Assembly: GCA_963682055.1 (NCBI GenBank)
Contig: OY821745.1
Coordinates: forward strand, 21,511,342-21,575,341
Direction: 5' to 3'
Length of the DNA stretch: 64,000 nucleotides
Origin: Primula veris
Lineage: Eukaryota; Streptophyta; Magnoliopsida; Ericales; Primulaceae
Shown: one piece after another, positions 24,660-34,789 of the stretch
Position numbering within the stretch: the first letter of the stretch is position 1
Layout: every line of letters begins with the position of its first letter
The notes under the pieces: model-generated
What the model was told of the DNA's origin: nothing
What the model saw: the letters and a program-made list of their open reading frames with translations, nothing else
Database searches by the model: none
Program-made: the position numbers and the translations under genes

Positions 24660-25623
24660 GGTTGCAACAGGGGGGTTGGAACCGTACTTAGAACCTAGCA
24701 GTGGATTTTACAGAGAGTAGGGTTTTCAGTAGAGAGAGAGAGAGAGTAATTGTGACAATCGTAATAGATTTAGGATATAGAAAGAGGTTAGAATAAAAAG
24801 CAATTAAGTCCATATCTTTCTGTATTTGGAAAGGGATACATGCAAATCAATTATTAAACAGATTTAGCCAAAAAATAGAAATTTTCTTATCAACAGAATT
24901 TTGAAAAATAAATCACACCTAAATAACGAAGAAAACAGTTGGCATTAAGATAAATTCAGCAGTTACTACAGATAAACATTCCTTTTTAAACAGATTGATC
25001 CAAAATTTGAAAATTCAAGAGTTGAAGATTTTAAGGAATTTTGAATAGATTCAATATAAAGATAGCAATTTGACAGATATTCAAGCTTTTGAAAAACGAA
25101 AATCTAGTAATTTACCCAAGAAAATATGTTTATCATTGAATAGCCTTAATAAAGATTAGATTTCAGGAGCTTATATTGAGCAAATCCGTTTTTATCTCTA
25201 CACAAAAACTAGTTTGATGACCTCAGCAAGGAAAGAGTATAAGTGATGTCAAAAATAACAAGACTTTGTCTTGGCAGTTATAAAATAGACTGAGGTTTCA
25301 ACTGATGTTGCAACTGAGCTTGCAACCAGTATTTTTAACACGAGGTTTCAACTGAAGTTGTAACTGAACTTCTAACCAGTTATTGAGAGAATGAGGTTTC
25401 AACTGAGGTTGCAACTGAACTTGCAACCAGCTTAAACAAATTGCACTTTGTGCTTGCAACTCTATTACCAGAGAGGTTTTCAAGGACAAGTTACCTCACA
25501 TCTGTTTTTGAGACACCAAAAAGCGGCTTTTTCAAAACAAAAACATCATAGCTCAATTAAGACTTAACCTTAGAAATAAAAATTATTGAAGGTACTCAAG
25601 ACAGACATATTTAGCAAGAATAT
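24660..25623 (-). other. Spacer between pol and the env-position frame
   Basis: Non-coding AT-rich DNA of the retrotransposon. It contains a 50-bp tandem repeat (25292-25432) and a ggttgcaac motif next to the env-position ATG. Confidence 0.7.
25292..25432. repeat. 50-bp tandem repeat, 3 copies, in the Copia spacer
   Basis: Units start gaggtttcaactga at 25292, 25342 and 25393. Each contains rgttgyaactgarcttsyaaccag, a variant of the motif also present in the LTRs and in gag-pol. The spacers between motifs differ (tatttttaaca versus ttattgagaga). Confidence 0.88.
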
Positions 25624-28600
25624 TCAATTAGATTGATAATGACATACCCCTATGTCACTTCTTAATGATTCAAACTTGTTTGTATTAAGGGGTTTTGTGA
25701 AAATATCTGCTAATTGTCTTTCAGTTGAAACATGTTCTAAAATTAAGCTCTTTTCTTCAACTAGTTCTCTAATAAAGTGATGCCTTAGATCAATATGCTT
25801 GGTTCTGGAATGTTGAACTGGATTTTTAGCTAAATCTATAGCACTTTTGTTATCACAAAACAGAGTTAATATTTCTTGTTTAACATTATAATCAGTTAAC
25901 ATCTGTTTCATCCAAATTAATTGAGTGCATCCACTTCCAGCTGCAACATATTCTGCCTCAGCAGTAGATAAAGATATGCAATTTTGCTTTTTACTGAACC
26001 AAGAAACAAGGTTGTTTCCAAAATAAAAACAACCACCAGAAGTACTCTTTCTATCATCTATGTTTCCTGCCCAATCTGCATCACAGTAGCCACTTAGAAA
26101 ATGGTTTGTATCTTTAGAATACCAAACACCTAGGTGAATTGTGCCTTTTACATACCTTAAAATCCTTTTGACAGCTAGAAGATGAGGTTCTAAAGGGTTT
26201 GCCTGATACCTGGCACACACTCCTACACTTAAGCAAAGGTCTGGTCTACTAGCAGTTAAATAAAGTAGACTTCCAATCATGGATCTATAAAGACTTTGAG
26301 AAACACTTTTTCCTTTATCATTTCTAGACAATTTAAGAGTGGTACTCATAGGGGTTCTCTTCTCTTTACTCTCACTCAGACCAAACTTCTTAACAAGATT
26401 GTCTGCATACTTACTTTGGCAAAGAAAAATTCCTTTCTCATTCTGTTTAACTTGCAATCCTAGAAAGTAAGTTAGTTCACCCCCACCACTCATTTCAAAT
26501 TCATTCTTCATATCAGAAATGAATTCTTCTACCCTTTTATTAGAAGTAGAGCCAAAAACAATGTCATCAACATATATTTGAGCAATTATTATATCCTTTG
26601 TAGTTTTCTTGGTAAACAAAGTTTTATCAACTCCCCCTTTGTTAAAACCTTTTTCAAGCAAAAACTTGGTTAATCTATCATACCAAGCTCTAGGAGCTTT
26701 CTTAAGACCATACAAGGCCTTTTTCAGCAAATAAACATGTTCAGGAAAGTTTGGATCTTCAAATCCCTTAGGTTGACAGATATAAACCTCTTCATTAATC
26801 ACACCATTCAGAAAAGCACTCTTTATGTCAAGTTGAAACAGTTTAAAGTCATACAGACATGCAAGAGATAGCAGCATTCTAATGGATTCAATTCTAGCTA
26901 CAGGAGCAAAGGTTTCATCAAAGTCAATTCCCTCAATTTGTGTATAACCCTGAGCTACCAACCTAGCTTTATTCCTGATAATCACTCCATCCTCATCACT
27001 TTTATTTCTAAAAATCCATTTAGTCCCTATAACATTTTTATTAGAAGGTCTGGGTACTAAAGTCCATACATCATTTCTCTCAAATTGAGCCAATTCATCC
27101 TGCATAGCTAAAATCCATTCACTATCTTCTAGAGCTTCTTTTATATTCTTAGGTTCTAACTGTGAGATATAACAAGCAAAGTGAACAACATTATTTCTTT
27201 TACCTCTGGTTTTCATACCTGAAGTAACTTCTCCTATGACATTGTCAAGAGAATGATTTTTCTGAGTCCTTACATAGCGAGGCCTGCTAGTTGACTGAAC
27301 ATGAGATATTTCTTCTTCTTCTTCAGACTCAGCAGCATTCTGGGTTTCAACTGCGGTTCCAACCTCAGTTCCAACCTCAGTTGTAACCTCAGTTGCAACT
27401 GGACTTCCAACCACTCTGGGACTTCCAGTTTGTTGAGTTTCTTCTTTCTCTTTTTCTGCAGTCTCAGCCTGTTCATCATCACCTGTAATCTCATCCACAG
27501 TTTTTAGGTCATCAAATAACACATTATAAGATTCCATAACACAGTTTGTTCTTTGATTGAAGACTCTAAATGCTCTACTATTCTGAGCATAACCAAGAAA
27601 AATCCCTTTATCACTTTTAGAGTCAAATTTACCAAGATGCTCTCTATCTCTGAGAATGTAGCAAACACATCCAAAGACTTGAAAATACTTAACATTGGGT
27701 TTTCTACCTTTCCATATTTCATAAGCTGTCATGGAAGTACCTTTAGTAATATAAACTCTATTAACTATATGACAGGCAGTATTAACAGCTTCAGCCCAAA
27801 ATCTGTTGGCAAGTTTCTTAGAGTTAAGCATTACTCTAGCCATTTCCTGAATGGTTCTATTTTACCTTTCAACTATGCCATTTTGCTGTGGAGTCTTAGG
27901 AGCAGAGAACTCATGACTTATACCTAAGGAGTTGCAGAATTCTCTAAACTTGATGTTTTCAAATTCAGTTCCATGATCACTTCTAATCCTAGCAATATTA
28001 CCACTAGTGGAACCCTTTTCAAGTTGTAGTTTTAAGCACAGAGTTTTGAACAGTTCAAAAGTTTCAGACTTATCCTTTAAGAACACTACCCAAGAGTATC
28101 TAGAGAAATCATCTACAACTACCAAAATGTACTTCTTACCACATATACTAGCAGTTTGCATAGGACCCATCAAGTCGATATGAAGAAGTTCTAAGACTCT
28201 CTTAGTGTAGATTTGACTAGTACTTTTGTGAATACTTTTGGTTTGTTTGCCTATACCACAATCACCACAGACACTTTGAGTTTTAGCACTAAGTTTAGGA
28301 ATTCCTCTTATCAATTCCTTTTTAACAAGCTTATCTAAAGTTTTGTAATTCACATGCCCAAGCCTTTTATGCCAAATATCTACATTATTAGTAATGGCTT
28401 GATTACACCTACTTTGAGGCAATTCTTTTTCAGCTTTTTCAAACACATAGCAGCTGTTGGTTGATCTAACTCCAGTCATGATTAAATCATTGTTAAGATT
28501 AGTAATAAGACACCTTTCTTTGTCAAATTTAACAGTCATTTCATTATCACAGAGTTGACTGATGCTAATAAGATTAGCTTTTAGACCATCTACAAGAAAA

Positions 28601-28954
28601 ACATCCTCAATATTAGGCATTCCAGGTTTGTTTAAGGTACCTTTACCAACAATTTTAGCTGTATCTCCACCTCCAAACACAACAGTGTTACCTGTAAGAA
28701 TGGTGACATTTTTTAGGAGACTTGCAGTACCTGTTATATGCTTAGAGCATCCACTGTCAAAATACCAATCATTAGAAGTAACAGCATTCAAGGAGTTAAT
28801 AACAGCTTTGTTGTTAGCAATTAAGGTGGCTTTTTCTTTAACTTTCCAGACCCATTTCAAATTTTTATTGACAGAAGCCAACCAGGTTTTCTGGGAAATA
28901 TACTTTATGTTTCTTTTTAAATAACACTGGATTTCAGAATGACCAGGTTTTTTT
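25624..28954 (-). pseudogene. pol: Copia pol (protease, integrase, RT, RNase H), one nonsense codon
   Basis: Pol is read in one phase from about 28950 to the stop at 25624. An in-frame TAA at 27862-27864 interrupts it, right after the integrase NGIVER block. Domains in order: aspartic protease (WYFDSGCSKHITG), GAG-pre-integrase zinc region (HKRLGHVNYK..CGDCGIGKQ), integrase core with D-D-E residues in HIDLMGP, SDHGTEF and NGIVE, then reverse transcriptase (KARLVAQGYTQ, QLDIKSAFLNG, YVDD at 26564-26575), then RNase H (CDADWAG, LSTAEAEYVA, KHIDLRHHFIRE). All catalytic residues I can see are present. A repeat-rich linker (ATEVTTEVGTEVGTAVET) between integrase and RT is encoded by copies of the element's GTTGYAAC motif. 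The frame is joined to gag only through a frameshift at the T-run 28948-28954. Confidence 0.95.
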
Positions 28955-30802
28955 ACAGAAATTACACAACTTCAACCTAAAGTTATTTTTATCCCTAAAG
29001 CTATTCAGTTTATTCATGGTTGCAACTTTGGTTGTAACTGAGCTTCCAACCTTCTTTACATAAACCTGAGTTTTATTCCTGGTTGCAACTCTGGTTGCAA
29101 CTGAGCTTCTAACCTTATGGTCAAAATCATGAGTTTTAGCTTTAGCAACAGCTTCAATAAAAGTAGTTTTTCCTGTACTCTTACCACCATAGTAACCTAG
29201 ACCACTGATATCTTTAGAGCCTCTAGAATATGACAGCATGTCATCTAATTTATCTGAAGCAGAAACATTCAACAGTTTTATAATCTTTTTAGTTTCAGTA
29301 AGTTCAGCCAGTTGTAGTTTAAGCTTCTCAGTAAGACTTTTAACCTCATCCTTTAGATTAACATTAAGTTTGCTTATGATCAAGGATTGTTTACTCGGAC
29401 ATTTATACTTTTCATACAGAACAAGATATTGCTTAGAAATGTTTTCATCAGAAGGTTCTTCCTCATCACTGCTATAGGTTTCAAGAGCAGTTGTAACTAT
29501 GGTTGAAACCTGCTCACAGTCACTTTCATAAGTAGGTTCTTTTTCAGTGATTATTCCCATAAAATTGACAAAATTAGAATCATCCTCTTCATCACTGTTG
29601 CTCTCAGAATCACTATCACTATGAGTGGTTATATAAGCATTTTTGTTTCTTTTTAAAGTGTTTGCACACTCAGCCTGAATGTGACCAAAACCTCTACATT
29701 CTCTACACTGAATTTCTTTAGGCTTGTAATCTTTGTTATCCTTTTATTTAGAATTCCACTTTCCTGTAGAGTTATTGTTGAACCTAGATTCTGTCTTAAA
29801 TTGATTATCCCTTTTCTGAAAGTTTTTAGAAAAACCAGTATCATCCTCCTTTTTCTTATAAAACTTTTTGTAAACCTTTTTGGCAAAGAAAGCTAGTTGT
29901 TCTTCATCACTCATTTTGTCACAGACATTAGGTTCAGATTTCTTAGCCTGAAAGTTCGGGATGGATTGGTGTGGTTCCTCTACGCCTAGGACACCAGAAT
30001 ATCGAACTATGAACGAAGAAAGGCATGAGAGAAAAGTATATTGGCTAGTGATTCTGAGGCCCCAATTCTTGACTGGAGGGGACACCAAAGGCCTCTGCCC
30101 TTCCATCCCTTGCCTTGGATGGATTAATGCTATTCCCTTTTCTGGTCTTTTATGTTTAAAGAATTTCAGCTCATGAGTGCTTAAATTTCCTATGAGTTCT
30201 TCAAGTTTAAGATTATCTAAGTCTGTTGATTCTTCAATAGTTGTAACTTTAATTTCAAACCTTTCTGGGAGTGACCTAAGAGTTTTCTTAACAAGTTTAG
30301 CATCACTGTATTTTTCACCTAAGGTTCCAGCTTGATGAGCAATATGGCAGATTCTACCATTAAATTGTTCAATGTTTTCATCTTCCTCCATTCTTAAGTT
30401 CTCAAATTGAGTAGTTAACTGTTGAAGTTTGAAAGCTTTTACTTTAGTAGTTCCTTCAAAAGTAACTTGCAAAATATCCCATGCCTCTTTAGCTGTTTCA
30501 CAATGAGAAATATATCTGAATACACTGAGAGTTACACCAGCAAAAATCAAGTTTATGGCTGTTGAGTTGGCACTTGATTTTCTGTCTTCATCAGCAGACC
30601 ATCGATCTTCAGGTAAGAGAATCAGTTCTCCTTCACTATCCATGGTAGTTGGAGCCTCCCATCCATACATAACAGTTTTCCATGCATGTTCATTCTGCTG
30701 TTTGATGAAAGACCTCGTTCTGATTTTCCATACTCCATAGTTTACTCCTCCTTCAAGCAATGGAGGTTTGTTGAAGGCGTTTCCTTCCCTCATTAAGTCC
30801 AT
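28934..30802 (-). pseudogene. gag: Copia gag with plastid-rDNA insertion, one nonsense codon, frameshifted end
   Basis: Starts at ATG 30802, 47 bp inside the PBS. Residues 1-220 form the UBN2-type Copia gag domain (GVNYGVWKIRTRSFI, LEELIGNLSTHELK). About 58 codons (residues ~226-283, roughly 29952-30127) have no counterpart in gag and match plastid DNA. A TAA at 29744-29746 stops the frame. In the same phase it continues through a CCHC zinc knuckle (CRECRGFGHIQAEC, about 29665-29708), an acidic stretch, a Leu/Lys-rich helix and short Val-Ala-Thr repeats to 28934. The second zinc knuckle (CNFC..) is split by a one-base shift at a 7-base A run in element direction, after which the pol phase is open. 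Gag normally forms the particle that packages the RNA. Confidence 0.9.
29952..30127 (-). other. Plastid 4.5S-5S rDNA spacer and 5' end of 5S rRNA, embedded in gag
   Basis: Minus-strand 30001-29952 reads tattctggtgtcctaggcgt and continues to cccgaactt. I recognise this as the first ~50 bases of chloroplast 5S rRNA. Bases 30002 to about 30127, with gcagaggcctttggtgtccc and tcatgcctttcttcgttcat, match what I recall of the plastid rrn4.5-rrn5 spacer directly upstream of it. Order and orientation are those of the plastid genome. The piece keeps the gag phase open. It is a nuclear plastid-DNA insert, not a working rRNA gene. Confidence 0.85.
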
Positions 30803-30847
30803 TGTTACTAGAACACAGGATCCACACTAAGTAAGATCTAGTGTGAA

Positions 30848-30859
30848 GCTCTGATACCA
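30848..30859 (-). other. Primer-binding site (initiator tRNA-Met)
   Basis: In element direction the sequence after the 5' LTR is a TTGGTATCAGAGC-type site, complementary to the 3' end of initiator tRNA-Met. It is the usual primer of plant Copia elements. It starts within 2 bp of the LTR edge. Confidence 0.93.
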
Positions 30860-30861
30860 AT

Positions 30862-32051
30862 TGAAATTCCTATCCGCTGTTCTAGTTGCAGTTTTGCAGT
30901 AAGGTTCCAAGTGAGCTTGCAACCACAGTTAGAACCTAGTGTATTAAATGGACAGAACTATAAAAAGTTAAATGTACTTAAAATAGATCACAAGCACATT
31001 TAACAACGGAGTTCACCTAACTAGGCTACGTCTCCGGGGCACTTACACAGATTATGATATTATAAAAAGCTTACAATATAGGACTCAAGTCTTAACGAAA
31101 AACACTTAGACTCCCTCTAGGTTTTTCTGCCTATCTCTATATTGCTCCTACTCTATAACTATCACTTATAAATCAATGGCATCCCACCATTGTTTTTCTT
31201 TTGAAAGCTCACGTGTATTCTCTCTAGAAAATAAGTTCTTTATAATTTAGAACACACACATTTACAAGCTAAGTTATCAAGTATATAAGCAAGTGAAAAC
31301 AATCTTCTATTCTTCAATATCTTTTGATTGTTTTTGAGTATATTGATTGGCTTCAATCTTCCCATACATTGCGTGATACTTCAGCATTGATTGACTCCAA
31401 TCATCATTGGTTGATACCTGTTTAATAACCAGCTTGATTGAAGGAGTTAGTATTTTCCTATAACTAGGAAACATATAAAAAGATCATATTTTGGAAAGAT
31501 ATCTTTTAAGTATTCATGTAAAACATTAACTCCTAATTTTATTCAATCTTTAAACATATCATTCTGAATTGATAAGGAACAAGGATTGAAACATGTGATA
31601 AAGATTATTATAAGAATAGAGATATAGAATTATAAATGTAAAGGAAACATAACCAATCTCTTTATATCTTTTAAGAAATCTTTTCTTACCACTTTGATAT
31701 TCTCAATAAACGCATATTGATCTTTTAGAATCATATGAGAACATAGCCTGCATACTTTTAAACAAATAATTAGCATTGAAGAATAGTTATGCAGATCTAT
31801 AGAACAAGACAGAGTTCTGTTAACTAGCTGGTTGGAACTAGAGGTTGCAACATTACTTGAAGCCTGTTAACAAAGGTTGTAACTGAGGTTACAACTAGTA
31901 CTTAAAACCTGTCAACATAGGTTGTAACTGAGGTTACAACTAGTACTTAGTTGTAACTGAGGTTACAACTAGTTCGTAATAACAGTTAGGATTTATTTAG
32001 TAAAACCAATAGACAATAAACAATATTTAGACAAGGAATCTGGTCCTAACA
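30862..32051 (-). promoter_or_regulatory. 5' LTR of the Copia element
   Basis: 1190 bp, carrying the promoter and polyadenylation signals of the element. It contains the same motif cluster as the 3' LTR, with one extra 29-bp motif copy and one 12-bp copy fewer. The exact TATA box and transcription start cannot be fixed by eye. Confidence 0.93.
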
Positions 32052-32269
32052 AATGTCCTCTTTGCGACTCTTTATTCTCACACTAATCTCCCATGTTCAT
32101 GTTTATTTTTCACTTTAGTCTCGTTTATTAATTGTTTTGACTTATTGTTATTTCTTTTAAACGGGCAACAACGATATAGTAACCTTTCTATTGAGTTTTG
32201 GTGTGTGTTACATATGTAAGAATAGGAAAAAATATATACAAGTTGAATTTGTTTTCTTACAAGCATAAT

Positions 32270-33720
32270 AAAAACGACGTGAAAAAGCTAAATGTACTAT
32301 AAGAGAGGAAGGAGTAAGAAATAAAATAGTAGAGCTCTTTGCTCGCAACCGATTTGGATTTGTTTCGCTTGAACTCTGCTAATTTGTGGCCCTCAACGCC
32401 ATTTCTGTAAGTTTAATTTGGTTTTTGTAGCAGTCTTATTTATCCATGGTTACCTAGGCTACTCTTCTATTTTTCGTTGAGTATGGTCTTGTTGATTCCG
32501 CTGGCTATTTAAAGTTTCAGAATTGTTATGAGAGATTGGCAAAACTTTGCATAGATTGACGTTTTGGTTATTTGTATTTGGGTTACCTGTTTAGCGATTG
32601 TTCCGCTTATTGATGTTTCGTTGGAAGCAACATAATAGTTAGGTAAAAGAAAATGTAAAATGTACATTGATCATGTTAACATTTGGCCTCGCTACGATTT
32701 ACCCAACTATTAGAGTTGGTGCTTTCATACGATTTACTGTACATGGGACATACCTAGTTACGCTGGTTGGCTAGAGTTATTTGACAAGGTGTGGGGATTT
32801 CAGTGAGACTTAGACTCAGGTTTCCTTTAGTATAGAGTTAGTGGCTCCGACATGACTTTTTGGGCTTTGATGTTACTTGATGATAACTACTCATGTGGAG
32901 GATTTGTAATCTGATGCTTGAGTTGAAATTTGAATTTTGTGCTGCCGATGCATACTGTCTAACACATATTGGTTGAACCGATTGCTAGCATTGGTTAGCT
33001 GAATATAGGTTAGCTTTTATGATTATCTTTGATTAGTCAGCTATATCTTTCTATATACAGACTCTGAAACCAGTTTTGTTCGTGTTGCGGTGACAGTCTA
33101 AAAGATTATTGCTATTACTAGTATTGGTGTACCAGACACGGTGTTGCATTGGTTTGTATTGTTGTCTGAGCAGCTTGTTTCTTTATATTGTTTTTTAGCT
33201 TCATTGTATATCTTGTTTATGTTCCATCTTCTAGTTTTATAATATACGTTTACTTACCAATAAAAAAAGTAAAATAGTAAAAGTTGCTCTTAAAAATAAA
33301 TATTATTTACATTATGCATCTCATCGCTTGTGTAGACCTATATTATACTATTATTATTTAAAAAAAACACACTACTACTACTATTATTATTTTTTAAATA
33401 ATATTCACGATTGAATTTTCCCTTCAAGATATTTAAAGATTTTTTTCGAGGTCGACTTTTAGTAAATCGATCCGACCATGGACTTACAGTGGTCACTGGC
33501 TAGATTCAATCGAGTTTATAGTTGGCAGATATGAGTCGGAGAGCTAGACATGAGACTCTATGTGTTAACCTTTTTTCGAAAAAAAACATAATTATGTGAC
33601 CAAAATTAAGAGTCTGAAAAGGATTACCTTTGGGACTGTAAAATCCGTTCACATTTATGGTCAGGGGAATATGGATCATATCTCTACATGATTTTCCAAA
33701 TTTATCCATTTTAAGTTATC
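32270..33720. repeat. Ancestral segment, copy C
   Basis: Aligns with copies A and B: acgacgtgaaaaa..ctaa, gagtaagaaataaa, cttaaaaataaatattattta, ccttcaagat, gtggtcactggctagattca, gagctagacatgagac. It lacks the small-protein gene and the hAT-like insertion of copy A, and is split by the retroposed insert at 32332-33269. Confidence 0.78.
32332..33269 (+). mobile_element. LINE-like or other retroposed insert, 938 bp
   Basis: Flanked by the 10-bp direct repeat taaaatagta (32322-32331, 33270-33279). The right end has an A-rich tail (aataaaaaaag) preceded by tttacttacc, reminiscent of plant LINE 3' ends. Copies A and B lack the insert at the same point, which confirms its limits. There is no long open frame. 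A 5'-truncated LINE is my first guess; a retroposed transcript is possible. Confidence 0.65.
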
Positions 33721-34780
33721 GATGGGTACCAAAAAACATCCAATCACATATTTTACGTAAAAAAGATCTATAGAAAATACGAAGAAAAGCTGATGCTTTT
33801 ACTCATTCACACCACACAGACCGCACAATATGCCAACGAGGCAACTTGCCTCCTCAACATACTCGGTAAAACTCGGGGTTTGCCTTTATTAGCTCCTTGA
33901 GAGATATCAACAATTTGATCCGAGATGTTTGGAGTCATTCACATAGTTCCGAAGATTTACATGTTCCTTGTAAATTGTTTAAATGATTAAATATCAAAAT
34001 ACAAAATGCTTTTAGTGTCCAACTCTAATAAGCAGTGGATAGCTTTTTACAGAACAAGCGGCTCCATTTGGGTTTAAAATTAAAAAGATATATTTATAAA
34101 AGTCTCACGAAAAAACTAAAAGCATTATTGAGAGCCGAAAGCGCACGATTTTGAAAAAACCTCGTGTAGTATACATGCTTTTGCCTTGTATACCGACAAT
34201 TTGACTCTTCCGGACAAGGCCGGCCCTCATACTTTTAGTTGCGCGGTGCAAAAATACAATGTGCCCCTAGCTACCCAGAAAATTAGTATGAAGTATAACG
34301 AAGGCTTTTGCCCGCTGTCTATGTTTTCCAGAAATAGTAAATGCTCAATTAGTTGGATTATCATGAGATATTCAGGAATTTCAACAAAATATTCAGGAAA
34401 ACCATGTAATAATTGAGAAACTTTTCTTAAACTAAATATGTTGCACAATATTATAATATCGTGTATGAGACAAGTACGCACGTAATCTTTGGCAAATTTT
34501 TCTCAACAATTAACAACTAGATGTATTGGTCAAAATCTCCTCTTTAGATGGGATCAGAACTTTTTTCTTGGGAAAACTATGGCAATTGGCAAACGGATCA
34601 TAACTACGTAGACTTCAGAATTCAGATAGGTAGAGAGAGAGATTTCACTATTCGGTCCGAGATTGTAATATTTCTGTGATATTTATAATGATGTTATCTT
34701 TCTTAAAACGAGTATTTCAGTATTTTATACATATTTTACCAATTTAAACCCAATAATAAGTTTTTGTGTTAATATGCCTC
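33721..34780. other. Intergenic, no gene recognised
   Basis: AT-rich DNA without supported genes. A short block at about 34715-34760 (gtattttatacatattt and aaacccaa) also occurs upstream of the truncated small-protein copy near 11262. The duplicated segment may therefore extend here in rearranged form. Confidence 0.45.
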
Positions 34781-34789
34781 GAGGAAACA

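Larger units (their letters stand above)
21847..32051 (-). mobile_element. Copia LTR retrotransposon, Sirevirus-like, 10.2 kb
   Basis: A complete insertion on the minus strand. It has two LTRs (30862-32051 as 5' LTR, 21847-23019 as 3' LTR), a 5-bp target duplication aatgt (21842-21846, 32052-32056), a PBS complementary to initiator tRNA-Met and a PPT. Gene order in its own direction is gag, protease, integrase, reverse transcriptase, RNase H, then an extra frame in the env position. Protease-integrase-RT order defines Copia. The extra 3' frame and several purine-rich gggggag tracts before the 3' LTR suggest the Sirevirus lineage. The coding regions carry at least three nonsense codons and one frameshift, so this copy cannot encode its own proteins. 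LTRs differ at about a dozen single bases over 1.17 kb, indicating a fairly recent insertion. Confidence 0.96.

Noticed and set aside
28934..28960. Programmed -1 frameshift between gag and pol
   Set aside because: The phase change needed is +1 (or -2), and the run does not give a standard -1 slippery heptamer in the gag phase; a one-base insertion is simpler.
29952..30001. Plastid 5S rRNA as a functional RNA gene
   Set aside because: Only the first ~50 bases are present, without the rest of the gene, inside a gag frame in the nucleus.
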